Positions 18,359 to 24,904 of a stretch of DNA of 49,210 bases are shown here, in pieces. A model generated the notes under the pieces. The model had not been told where the DNA came from, ran no database searches, and was given only the letters and a program-made list of their open reading frames with translations. Numbering within the stretch: the stretch's first letter is position 1; every line of letters begins with the position of its first letter. Both the position numbers and the translations under genes were made by a program. Location: positions 1-49,210 of the forward strand of contig CAVURW010000009.1 of assembly GCA_963743595.1 (NCBI GenBank), given 5' to 3'. Source of the DNA: CAVURW01 sp963743595 (GTDB lineage: Bacteria; Verrucomicrobiota; Verrucomicrobiia; Methylacidiphilales; UBA1321).

Positions 18359-19417
18359 ATGCATAAGCCCAATCACCTCAAAACCCTCCAAAACCTGATG
18401 GCTCTTCTCTCCATCGGATTAACGTTCTATCCCGGTCTTGTCATCAAACCCGGAAACTACCACCCAACCCTTCACAAGACTGTCGCCACAGCCCAAGCCC
18501 GACCAGATGAACCAGAGCGCTGGATTCGTGTTAAGGCCACAAACTATTCGTGGCAGGAACCAGACCATGTGCGCTACGGAAAATCCAACTGCATGGGGGG
18601 TGATTTAACGCAGCTAGCCGAAAAAGCGGCTGAAAACATCTCCATCTGGCTGAGCCAAAACCTGGCGCTATGCCTTGCTCTGCCCTGGCTAGTTTGTGTC
18701 CGTTACCGCTTTGGTGAAATCTTTATCCTGAAACATGTTCCCCATGTCGTGCTCGGACTCGTTTTCACGCTGGGCGTCGGATACCTGTCACCCAACGTCT
18801 TCTTTCCCAATCAACACCCCAGCCTTTACGTGTTGTTGCCGATTGTCGTTTATGCGGTGATCTCTGCGGCGTTGAACTACGCCGTTTGCATCCACCTCAG
18901 TTTGGCTGAACCAGCCATTGTGTGGGATTCAAAAAGTAGCGGGATTCAGATTTTCAATAATCAGACGGAATCATCGGATCGAATGCGTTGGAGCGAACCA
19001 CTCCCACCCTTGGCGCTCTCCGTCGTTTGTGCGCTGTTCGGTCTTACCGGCGCTGCCATCTGGTTTTTGATAACGGGCTTGGCGATTTGGCTTGTCCACA
19101 CGCTCGCCTATTACCAGCAGTATATCGAACTTCTCGAAGCACGAGATCGGATGATCCAAGACGGTGAAATTCGGTCTCAACAAGACCTCGATTTAATCCG
19201 GTGGCTCACTCAAGCCGCCAATGGCGATACCACCGCTCCCATGCCGAAGACCACATCGTATCAGCCAAACGAGCGACTTCAAATTCGACTGCAACAGCTT
19301 CAGGACCGTTACCGAGCGAGAGGGGAAGTCACTCTGCCTCCCTCCATCGAATCGATACCTCCTGCTTTGCCTGCTTCCGCTCCCAAACCTGAACCAGTAG
19401 ATCCAAACCATCCCTAA
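18359..19417 (+). CDS. Polytopic membrane protein, first gene of a four-gene operon, unknown function
   Basis: The protein has 352 residues from the ATG at 18359. The frame is open further upstream to 18269, but that stretch contains the iterated element, so the downstream ATG is preferred. Hydrophobic helices appear at LQNLMALLSIGLTFYPGLV, LSQNLALCLALPWLVCV, VLGLVFTLGVGYL, LLPIVVYAVISAALNYAV and a long pair ALSVVCALFGLTGAA...ITGLAIWLVHTLAYY. A cytoplasm-sized C-terminal tail of about 110 residues follows. It is helical (LLEARDRMIQDGEIRSQQD) and then Pro-rich at the end. I do not recognise the family. Operon partners with one membrane helix or a signal peptide suggest an envelope-spanning assembly, perhaps tied to the conjugation module through the shared upstream element. 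Confidence 0.75.
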   Translation: MHKPNHLKTLQNLMALLSIGLTFYPGLVIKPGNYHPTLHKTVATAQARPDEPERWIRVKATNYSWQEPDHVRYGKSNCMGGDLTQLAEKAAENISIWLSQNLALCLALPWLVCVRYRFGEIFILKHVPHVVLGLVFTLGVGYLSPNVFFPNQHPSLYVLLPIVVYAVISAALNYAVCIHLSLAEPAIVWDSKSSGIQIFNNQTESSDRMRWSEPLPPLALSVVCALFGLTGAAIWFLITGLAIWLVHTLAYYQQYIELLEARDRMIQDGEIRSQQDLDLIRWLTQAANGDTTAPMPKTTSYQPNERLQIRLQQLQDRYRARGEVTLPPSIESIPPALPASAPKPEPVDPNHP

Positions 19418-19442
19418 CCTCAACCCCAAATTACTCAAATCT

Positions 19443-20354
19443 ATGACCATGTTCGATCCTTCTGAATCCCCCTTAAAAGCGCTTCCCGTTTTCAAAACCA
19501 CCTGGCTTCACACCCACATCATCAAACCGTACCGCTTGTGGTCTGTCCTCACCTTTTTGATCCTGTTGATCATCAGTTGCTCGGGGGTGGCTTACACCAT
19601 TCAAAAGCAGAGTAACGACGCCATCCTCGCTCAAAAACTGCAACAACTCAAAGATACCAATTCGGATAAGAATCTCGCCACACTGGTTGCGACGCCCCCA
19701 GAGCCGACAATTCCGATTGATTATAAACCCATCGATCACGAGAAATTAAACCCCATTCTCCAGGTGGATCTGGAGGAGCTCGCTCGATCGTGGTCACCTG
19801 ATAAATCGGGCATCTATGAACTGACGGGACCGTTTACGTTGTACGGCGTTCAACATCTGAATCCCGACGGAGCCGTGCTGGCGTTCAAACCGAATGCAAC
19901 CGACTTCAATTTCATCTTGCTCCTCTACGTGCCAACACCCCACGCCGAAGTGAGTTTGATGATTCAGAACTTGAGAGGGCAAATCCCGGAACATATCAAT
20001 TTGCTGAGCACCCGGTTGTCGCCACAGGTCGTCACTGTAGCGGCTCCCTATCAATGGGCGATCACAGAGGTTCGACCTGAATCCGCCTCATTGCCCACAG
20101 TGATCTATGCCTACGATTGCGCCTTTAATGACCTGGCCTATCTCAACGGCCCAAGCGGCTATGGGTTCCTACATAACATTTACAATCCCAATATCGAAAA
20201 ACTCAAACAACTTCAGAGCCAGTATCACGAACAAAAGCTCAAATACGATTCTGAACCAGCAGAACAACAGGTGATCGATAATCCCGGATTACAAGCGCTC
20301 TATAACCAGATTCAACAGCTTAAGAAACCACTAATCGCTAACCGCCATGAATAA
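19443..20354 (+). CDS. Bitopic membrane protein with large periplasmic domain, unknown function
   Basis: The protein has 303 residues. A short cytoplasmic N-terminus is followed by one membrane helix (WSVLTFLILLIISCSGVAYT, about residues 31-52), then a helical linker (LAQKLQQLKDTNSDKN) and a globular, presumably periplasmic, part. The C-terminus is a coiled coil (LKQLQSQYHEQKLKYDSEP; LQALYNQIQQLKK). The layout recalls VirB8-like or division-complex proteins, but no sequence motif proves that. It lies 25 bp after the first operon gene and overlaps the next by 8 bp, so the products are probably made together. Confidence 0.75.
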   Translation: MTMFDPSESPLKALPVFKTTWLHTHIIKPYRLWSVLTFLILLIISCSGVAYTIQKQSNDAILAQKLQQLKDTNSDKNLATLVATPPEPTIPIDYKPIDHEKLNPILQVDLEELARSWSPDKSGIYELTGPFTLYGVQHLNPDGAVLAFKPNATDFNFILLLYVPTPHAEVSLMIQNLRGQIPEHINLLSTRLSPQVVTVAAPYQWAITEVRPESASLPTVIYAYDCAFNDLAYLNGPSGYGFLHNIYNPNIEKLKQLQSQYHEQKLKYDSEPAEQQVIDNPGLQALYNQIQQLKKPLIANRHE

Positions 20355-20973
20355 GTATCTCTACCTAATCGTCGCTTTCGCATCTCACTTTAGCCCTCTA
20401 CTCGCCCAGGATGACGGGCCACCGCCGCCACCGCCCCTCCTCAAAACGCCGCAAGCCCAACCCACTCCCCCAACTCCTCCCACTCAAGCGCCTCCCGTTC
20501 CGTCTCCGTCCGATGCCCCACCCATCGTCCAACCGTTGAGCCAGAGCGTGCTGCCTCCTGAAGAAATCATTGTTCCCCCCATCGTCCCACAAAATCCTTC
20601 GCCGAAACCGCCAGAAGAAACGCTCTACGCAATCGGTGCATTTCCTGCCGGGCCTCGAATTAAACCAGTCAATCTTTTCAAGGAAGGAAAGAAGGGATCA
20701 TGGCTTATTGGCAAGTTCATCGTGCTCGCTGAACTGGACAGCCATCACTACACCATCCAGAGCCATGTCGACTCCATTGGAATCAATCTTGTCGACCTAG
20801 CCAATAAAATCGGCGCTGGTCGACCCGTTACCATTCACCTAACTATCGTTGACCCGCCACCAACAGGGTTGCCTCACGAGTTTCAGTATTTCTCCGACGC
20901 TCCTCTGAAAATCACTCAAATCGACCGAGGCCTCAACGAAGTCTCGGCAATCGACCTCACTCGGCGTAGATAA
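20347..20973 (+). CDS. Secreted proline-rich protein of the membrane operon
   Basis: The protein has 208 residues. A signal peptide (MNKYLYLIVAFASHFSPLLA, cut before QDDG) precedes about 80 residues dominated by Pro (GPPPPPPLLKTPQAQPTPPT and similar), able to span the periplasm. A C-terminal domain of about 110 residues follows, beta-rich by its alternating pattern (SWLIGKFIVLAELDSHHYTI; RPVTIHLTIVDPPP). Its start overlaps the previous gene by 8 bp, a sign of translational coupling. The family is not recognised; an envelope-complex component is the natural inference. Confidence 0.75.
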   Translation: MNKYLYLIVAFASHFSPLLAQDDGPPPPPPLLKTPQAQPTPPTPPTQAPPVPSPSDAPPIVQPLSQSVLPPEEIIVPPIVPQNPSPKPPEETLYAIGAFPAGPRIKPVNLFKEGKKGSWLIGKFIVLAELDSHHYTIQSHVDSIGINLVDLANKIGAGRPVTIHLTIVDPPPTGLPHEFQYFSDAPLKITQIDRGLNEVSAIDLTRRR

Positions 20974-20978
20974 CTTTC

Positions 20979-21419
20979 ATGTCCTCAACAACACCTGTTA
21001 GCGATTACATCAAAAAACTCGACGCCTTCTCTTGTCCCTCTGCCGTCCTCAAAGGATTTGTGATGATGGCGGCTCGACAGTATTCGACTTCAGTCTTTTA
21101 CATCGCTGGCAAGGCAGGCGCTGACAGCTTCGGTCCCTTTGACGGCGATTATGTCTCGTTCAATGGTGGCATGGATTGGATGCCCCACGATAAAACATCG
21201 GAATTTCCTCACGGAATGGCTTCCTGGATTTTGCCTCTCGGCCTGTATCAAGTCTTTTTGGTCCCATCCAAAGAGGAGATGTTCCAACCGAAGCAGGAGC
21301 TCTATTTTGCCGTGGACGAAAACGGGGCTCGAGCCCAATTGACCCGGCAAGACGTTGAAAACCTCCTTAATTCAGGCATCAAACTTCCCGTTCCCGAAGG
21401 ATTGTTTCCAACACCTTGA
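20979..21419 (+). CDS. Small soluble protein, last gene of the membrane operon
   Basis: The protein has 146 residues with no signal peptide or membrane helix. It starts 5 bp after the previous stop codon, so it belongs to the same operon. Notable segments are VLKGFVMMAARQYSTSVFYI, GDYVSFNGGMDWMPHDKTSE and YFAVDENGARAQLTRQDVEN. It appears to be a compact alpha/beta protein. I recognise no family or catalytic motif; its place suggests a cytosolic partner or regulator of the membrane components. Confidence 0.7.
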   Translation: MSSTTPVSDYIKKLDAFSCPSAVLKGFVMMAARQYSTSVFYIAGKAGADSFGPFDGDYVSFNGGMDWMPHDKTSEFPHGMASWILPLGLYQVFLVPSKEEMFQPKQELYFAVDENGARAQLTRQDVENLLNSGIKLPVPEGLFPTP

Positions 21420-21479
21420 GCAAGTTAAGCTTGAGATTTTACAATCGGGCAGTCAGAAGACAAAAAGACAATAGATATT

Positions 21480-21615
21480 GGCTTCGGACCGGGCGAAGCC
21501 CTCTCCATCCCCCGGTTCGAAAACCTTGGGGGGCATGTCGTCCTCAGGCAGCGTGCCGCTGCACAGTAGTTATGCTCCTATCGTCGCAGTATTAAGGAGC
21601 CGTTCCTCTCCTTAA
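21480..21615 (+). ncRNA. Hairpin-rich intergenic segment, possible structured RNA or replication/recombination site
   Basis: Four hairpins occur in 136 bp of non-coding sequence. They are GGCTTCG-7 nt-CGAAGCC (21480-21500), CCCCCGGTT-CGAA-AACC-TT-GGGGG (21509-21533), GCAGCG-TGC-CGCTGC (21548-21562) and TTAAGGAG-8 nt-CTCCTTAA (21592-21615). Strand and nature are not known. It could be the 3' end of the operon, an sRNA or leader, or a DNA site such as an origin. Confidence 0.4.
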
Positions 21616-21672
21616 CAATCCTACCCTGAGAAAAGTGGTTGGGGTATTATCATTTTAAGAAATAGATGCAAT

Positions 21673-21694
21673 TTATATATTGTCATATATAAAA
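21673..21694. promoter_or_regulatory. AT-rich perfect inverted repeat upstream of the DUF932 gene
   Basis: TTTATATAT (21673-21681) and ATATATAAA (21686-21694) form a 9-bp inverted repeat around TGTC. It lies in a strongly AT-rich 150-bp stretch ending at the ATG at 21788. An operator or DNA-unwinding element are the likely options. Confidence 0.45.
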
Positions 21695-21787
21695 CTTGTT
21701 TTCTTTATTTAGTGACGCTGTTTGTATATAGTTATTTCAGATAGTAAAACTACTCTATAGCAAAAAATAAATATAAATAAGAACTAT

Positions 21788-22618
21788 ATGTACAACTCCA
21801 AAAACCTATTCGAACTCACTAATTCCGATATCCAAAGCTTCGCACCGTCCGTGCTCGCCGAGGCCCCATCGAATCACCTAACCAACCGCTACGCATTTTT
21901 CAAGACTCTCGATGTCGTCGAAGGATTGCGCGCCGCTGGCTGGGCTCCCGTTAAAGCCCAAGAGCAAATTGTCCGAGTTTCCACCCGCCAGGGTGTTCAG
22001 AAACACATGGTCCGTTTCCATCGCCGGGATGAAATCGGCTTCCCAATTCCTGCCCTCGGCGATTCACGTCTTGAATTGATCCTGACCAATTCCCACGACG
22101 GCACATCAGCTTATCGGCTTCAAGCTGGTGTCTTTCGGCTCATTTGCCTAAACGGAATGGTAGTCAGCTCTGGCGATGTTGCCGCAGTCTCCATTCGCCA
22201 TAGTCACCGAACGATAGGGGAAGTTGTCGACCGTTCCGCTCAGATTGCCGGGATGAGCGACCGAATCGGGTCGAAGCTACAAGCGTTTCGCGCCCGCCGC
22301 TTGACTCCCGCTGAACAGATCGCCTTTGCCAAGGACGCTCTCGAATTGCGCTACGATTCCATCGAAGATTCACCCGTCAGGCCCGAATTCCTCCTTGAAG
22401 CCAAGCGTTACCAGGATGAAGGCGATTCTCTTTGGCTTACACTCCAAAAGACTCAGGAGAACTTGACACGTGGCACCCGACAAGATCGCCGTTGGGCTCT
22501 CGTGCATAATCGCAACCGAGCACAGGGTGTCCGAAAGGTGACCGGGATTGATGCCAACATCGATCTAAACGTTGGTCTCTGGTCTCTCGCTGAAAAGTAC
22601 CTGACCTTAGCGAGCTAA
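21788..22618 (+). CDS. DUF932 family protein
   Basis: The protein has 276 residues and full family length. The N-terminus (LTNRYAFFKTLDVVEGLRAAGW) and the middle (HMVRFHRRDE; ELILTNSHDGTSAYRLQAGV; FRLICLNGMVVSSGD) show the DUF932 pattern, including the characteristic 'R.CLNGM' core. The C-terminal half is helical. DUF932 proteins are common on plasmids and phages; their biochemical role is not settled. The gene is monocistronic, with an AT-rich promoter region in front and a hairpin behind. It supports the view that 18.3-24 kb is part of a mobile element. No Shine-Dalgarno sequence is evident. Confidence 0.88.
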   Translation: MYNSKNLFELTNSDIQSFAPSVLAEAPSNHLTNRYAFFKTLDVVEGLRAAGWAPVKAQEQIVRVSTRQGVQKHMVRFHRRDEIGFPIPALGDSRLELILTNSHDGTSAYRLQAGVFRLICLNGMVVSSGDVAAVSIRHSHRTIGEVVDRSAQIAGMSDRIGSKLQAFRARRLTPAEQIAFAKDALELRYDSIEDSPVRPEFLLEAKRYQDEGDSLWLTLQKTQENLTRGTRQDRRWALVHNRNRAQGVRKVTGIDANIDLNVGLWSLAEKYLTLAS

Positions 22619-22636
22619 GCCCGGCGGAAGACAACG

Positions 22637-22669
22637 TAAAGCACGGCGGGGAATTCCTGCCGTGCTTTA
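22637..22669. terminator. Hairpin terminator after the DUF932 gene
   Basis: TAAAGCACGGC (22637-22647) pairs with GCCGTGCTTTA (22659-22669), an 11-bp stem around a GGGGAATTCCT loop. It lies 18 bp after the DUF932 stop codon. The T-run is short, so efficiency is uncertain. Confidence 0.7.
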
Positions 22670-23077
22670 TTGTCTAGGGAAGAAAGTCCCGCCAAAAGTG
22701 GTCGATCAGCTTCCGCTCATCGACAGGTTATGCATTTTGAGCGTGTCGCTCTCCTCAGCTCGGGTCTCCCCAAGCCACCGCCCCGACCTCGGGCAGCTCC
22801 CACGCTCCTATTCACCTTCAGACTCCCGAGTCCGGGAGTCCTCAGATGGAAATATATTCTGCCGTCCGGCCCAAGGAGCCGTCTCCTCTCCTCGGGCTCC
22901 TGCCCCTTTGCTTTCCCTAAAAAGTCCGGCCTCCTTTTATCCATTTCTTCACAGAGGACTCGGGTACCGATTTGGGAATTGTTCTGCGCCATCCACTTCT
23001 TCACCGATTCCTCAGCAGCTCGGAGAACTGAGAATGCATAGGCTGTCCAGTGGAACCGTCAACCCGTCTTTCTCACC
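22670..23077. other. Non-coding region with a hairpin before the 23078 gene
   Basis: About 400 bp without a convincing gene. The long frames here are Pro/Ser-rich artefacts. It contains a perfect hairpin GACTCCCG-AGTC-CGGGAGTC (22821-22840). A stop at 23039-23041 closes the frame of the next gene from upstream. Confidence 0.45.
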
Positions 23078-23572
23078 GTGCAAAGGCTCCTGCGGGCAGG
23101 GCACCGAAAACATGACATCCTCGCCGTCTTTGAAGAACAGTTCTCCTTCGCTGCTAAATTTGCTCAAGGTCTCCAGGGTCTCAAAGATCTAAAAGACCTC
23201 GATTCTCGCCTCGCCTGCGGCCTCGTCGGACGGGCCATGAAAAAGGTCACTCATGCCGGAGCTAACCGCGCTACCCGCATGAAACACTTTTACCTTGAGC
23301 GGGAACTCCAAAATCGTCCTCGGTGGCGCTCCAAAGCCGAAGAAATTGTTGATGGGGCCAATGCCTTCGTTCCCAATCTTCCCATCCTCTGGCTCAATAT
23401 TTCAGCAGTATCGGTCTCAGACGCTGCTTTTTGGGGCTGGGTCAACGCAAAGTTAAACCCAGAGCGCCAACTCTTCGTCGCCTGGCTTCAACAAACTCCT
23501 AAAGAAGCTCTGCCACGTCCTTTTAGAACCGATTACGAACTTAAGGATTTCCTAACTCAACTGCGCCGATAA
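23078..23572 (+). CDS. Hypothetical accessory protein
   Basis: The protein has 164 residues from a GTG start. The coding-like frame is open back to 23042, but no better start codon is visible. The sequence is basic and helical (RLLRAGHRKHDILAVFEEQF; MKKVTHAGANRATRMKHFYL), with a Trp-rich C-terminus (DAAFWGWVNAKLNPERQLFV). A diverged copy of that C-terminal segment occurs at 24342-24428, which shows that the sequence has been duplicated. I recognise no family. It lies between DUF932 and DUF4240 genes in the mobile-element-like section. Confidence 0.55.
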   Translation: MQRLLRAGHRKHDILAVFEEQFSFAAKFAQGLQGLKDLKDLDSRLACGLVGRAMKKVTHAGANRATRMKHFYLERELQNRPRWRSKAEEIVDGANAFVPNLPILWLNISAVSVSDAAFWGWVNAKLNPERQLFVAWLQQTPKEALPRPFRTDYELKDFLTQLRR

Positions 23573-23737
23573 CTGTCGCTGCTGAGTTGTGTCTTATGGG
23601 CTATCGCTATTTCAGTGGTCACATCTTGCTCAGTAAAGTCTTAGCCCTATCAATGCTAGGTTTACGCTAAAACCCGTCTCAGAAGTGACGGCAAGTCTGC
23701 TCTTGCCAATAGCATAAATCCTTCCCAACCTTCCGCT

Positions 23738-24274
23738 ATGACGATTATGGCTGAAGACGAATTCTGGTCTCTCATTGGCCGTTCTTTAGAGAATGCCTCC
23801 AGTTCTGGCTACCAACAAGAGGAAGCCATGCTAAAAATCCTTCTGGAATTAGAGCCGGAAACGATCCTTGCTTACCGCTCGCGGTTCGATGAGAGAATGG
23901 ATGTCGCCTTTTCCTGGGATATTTGGGGTGTTGCTTATATTATCGATGGGGGTTGCTCGGACGATTCATTTGAGTATTTCCTGTACGATTTGATTGCTGG
24001 AGGCCGTGAGAAATTTGAAAATGCATTGCAAGATGCGGAATCGATTGCGAATTGGGCTGTCAAAGATTCGGTTGGGCTTGAAGGGTTTGGTTACCTTGCA
24101 GGAACTGCTTACACTCAGAAAACAGGCCAAGACTTTTACCAGGCCTTAAAGGCGATGGGCGATAAACGCCACCAGCCCACCCATGGAGGAAAACCGCGTG
24201 GAGAAGAATGGGACGAAGATGCGGCTACGCTAGCAACACGGTTCCCCAAAGCGTGGGCCAAATTTGGCTGGTAA
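23738..24274 (+). CDS. DUF4240 family protein
   Basis: The protein has 178 residues; an alternative ATG lies three codons in (MAEDEFW). It follows the DUF4240 layout: an N-terminal DEFWSLIGRSLE helix, LLELEPETILAYRSRFDERM, then WDIWGVAYIIDGGCSDDSFE and YFLYDLIAGGREKFENAL, the family's most conserved segment. A C-terminal Trp/Pro-rich tail (RFPKAWAKFGW) ends it. The biochemical function is not established. Genes of this family are often found singly among accessory and defence-type genes. The frame is intact with no operon partner. Confidence 0.8.
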   Translation: MTIMAEDEFWSLIGRSLENASSSGYQQEEAMLKILLELEPETILAYRSRFDERMDVAFSWDIWGVAYIIDGGCSDDSFEYFLYDLIAGGREKFENALQDAESIANWAVKDSVGLEGFGYLAGTAYTQKTGQDFYQALKAMGDKRHQPTHGGKPRGEEWDEDAATLATRFPKAWAKFGW

Positions 24275-24341
24275 CCCATTTCGCAACCGAACACAGGGCG
24301 GACGGCATTCCGGCAAAATTGAACCGGGCGTTGGCTTACCT

Positions 24342-24428
24342 GTTTCCGACGTGGTTTTCTTGGGCTGGGTCAACGCACAGTTAATCCTAGAGCGCCAACT
24401 CGGTTTGAGTTTTAGATGGCCGTTTTGA
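24342..24428 (+). pseudogene. Duplicated C-terminal fragment of the 23078 gene
   Basis: The frame VSDVVFLGWVNAQLILERQL ends at TGA and matches VSDAAFWGWVNAKLNPERQL of the 23078 protein. The DNA is also close: ggctgggtcaacgca is identical in both. Only this short segment remains. Confidence 0.65.
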
Positions 24429-24456
24429 CTTCTAAATCCAAGGTCTAGAAGGCTGT

Positions 24457-24681
24457 ATGCAAAGTAAGACTCTAGAGGCGCTCAAATCACATGCGTTGCA
24501 AAACGGCCTCTTAGATGACGAGCAAGTCGAGGCCATGAGAAAGATGGAGACCGCGAGTGTGTGAGTGCCCTCCGACACCCTGGCGGAAAGACTGCCTGAT
24601 CCAAAAACCAGGAATGCCACAGCAAACGCTTCTCCTGCCGTGCGGCGTGCGGCAGAAACCCTCGATTTCCATGAAGTGTAA
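24457..24681 (+). pseudogene. Decayed reading frame, family unknown
   Basis: From the ATG at 24457 the frame reads MQSKTLEALKSHALQNGLLD through to MRKMETASV, then TGA (24562-24564). It continues in frame with DTLAERLPDPKTRNATANAS and AVRRAAETLDFHEV to TAA (24679-24681). Both halves look like helical protein, so a nonsense mutation is plausible. Further coding-like sequence (IKQGWRVVFELAGGSHPGTF) follows near 24780. No family is recognised. Confidence 0.35.
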
Positions 24682-24904
24682 TGTGTCTGCGTAGGCGTCC
24701 CACATAGGGGCTCTGGGACTCTCCCGCGCAATAGAGAATCGGACTTGAAAGTCCCCGACGGAGCCTCTCGAAATGGAGAGATTAAGCAAGGGTGGCGTGT
24801 TGTTTTCGAGTTAGCTGGCGGCAGCCATCCTGGAACGTTTTGAATGCCTGAGATTCCCACAAGGATCGGGACAACCACAAAGTTAGCCCGAGCCGAAGAT
24901 GGTT

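Noticed and set aside
22662..23192. 176-codon Pro/Ser-rich frame before the 23078 gene
   Set aside because: It overlaps the more convincing 23078 gene in another frame, starts inside a terminator hairpin and has low-complexity composition.
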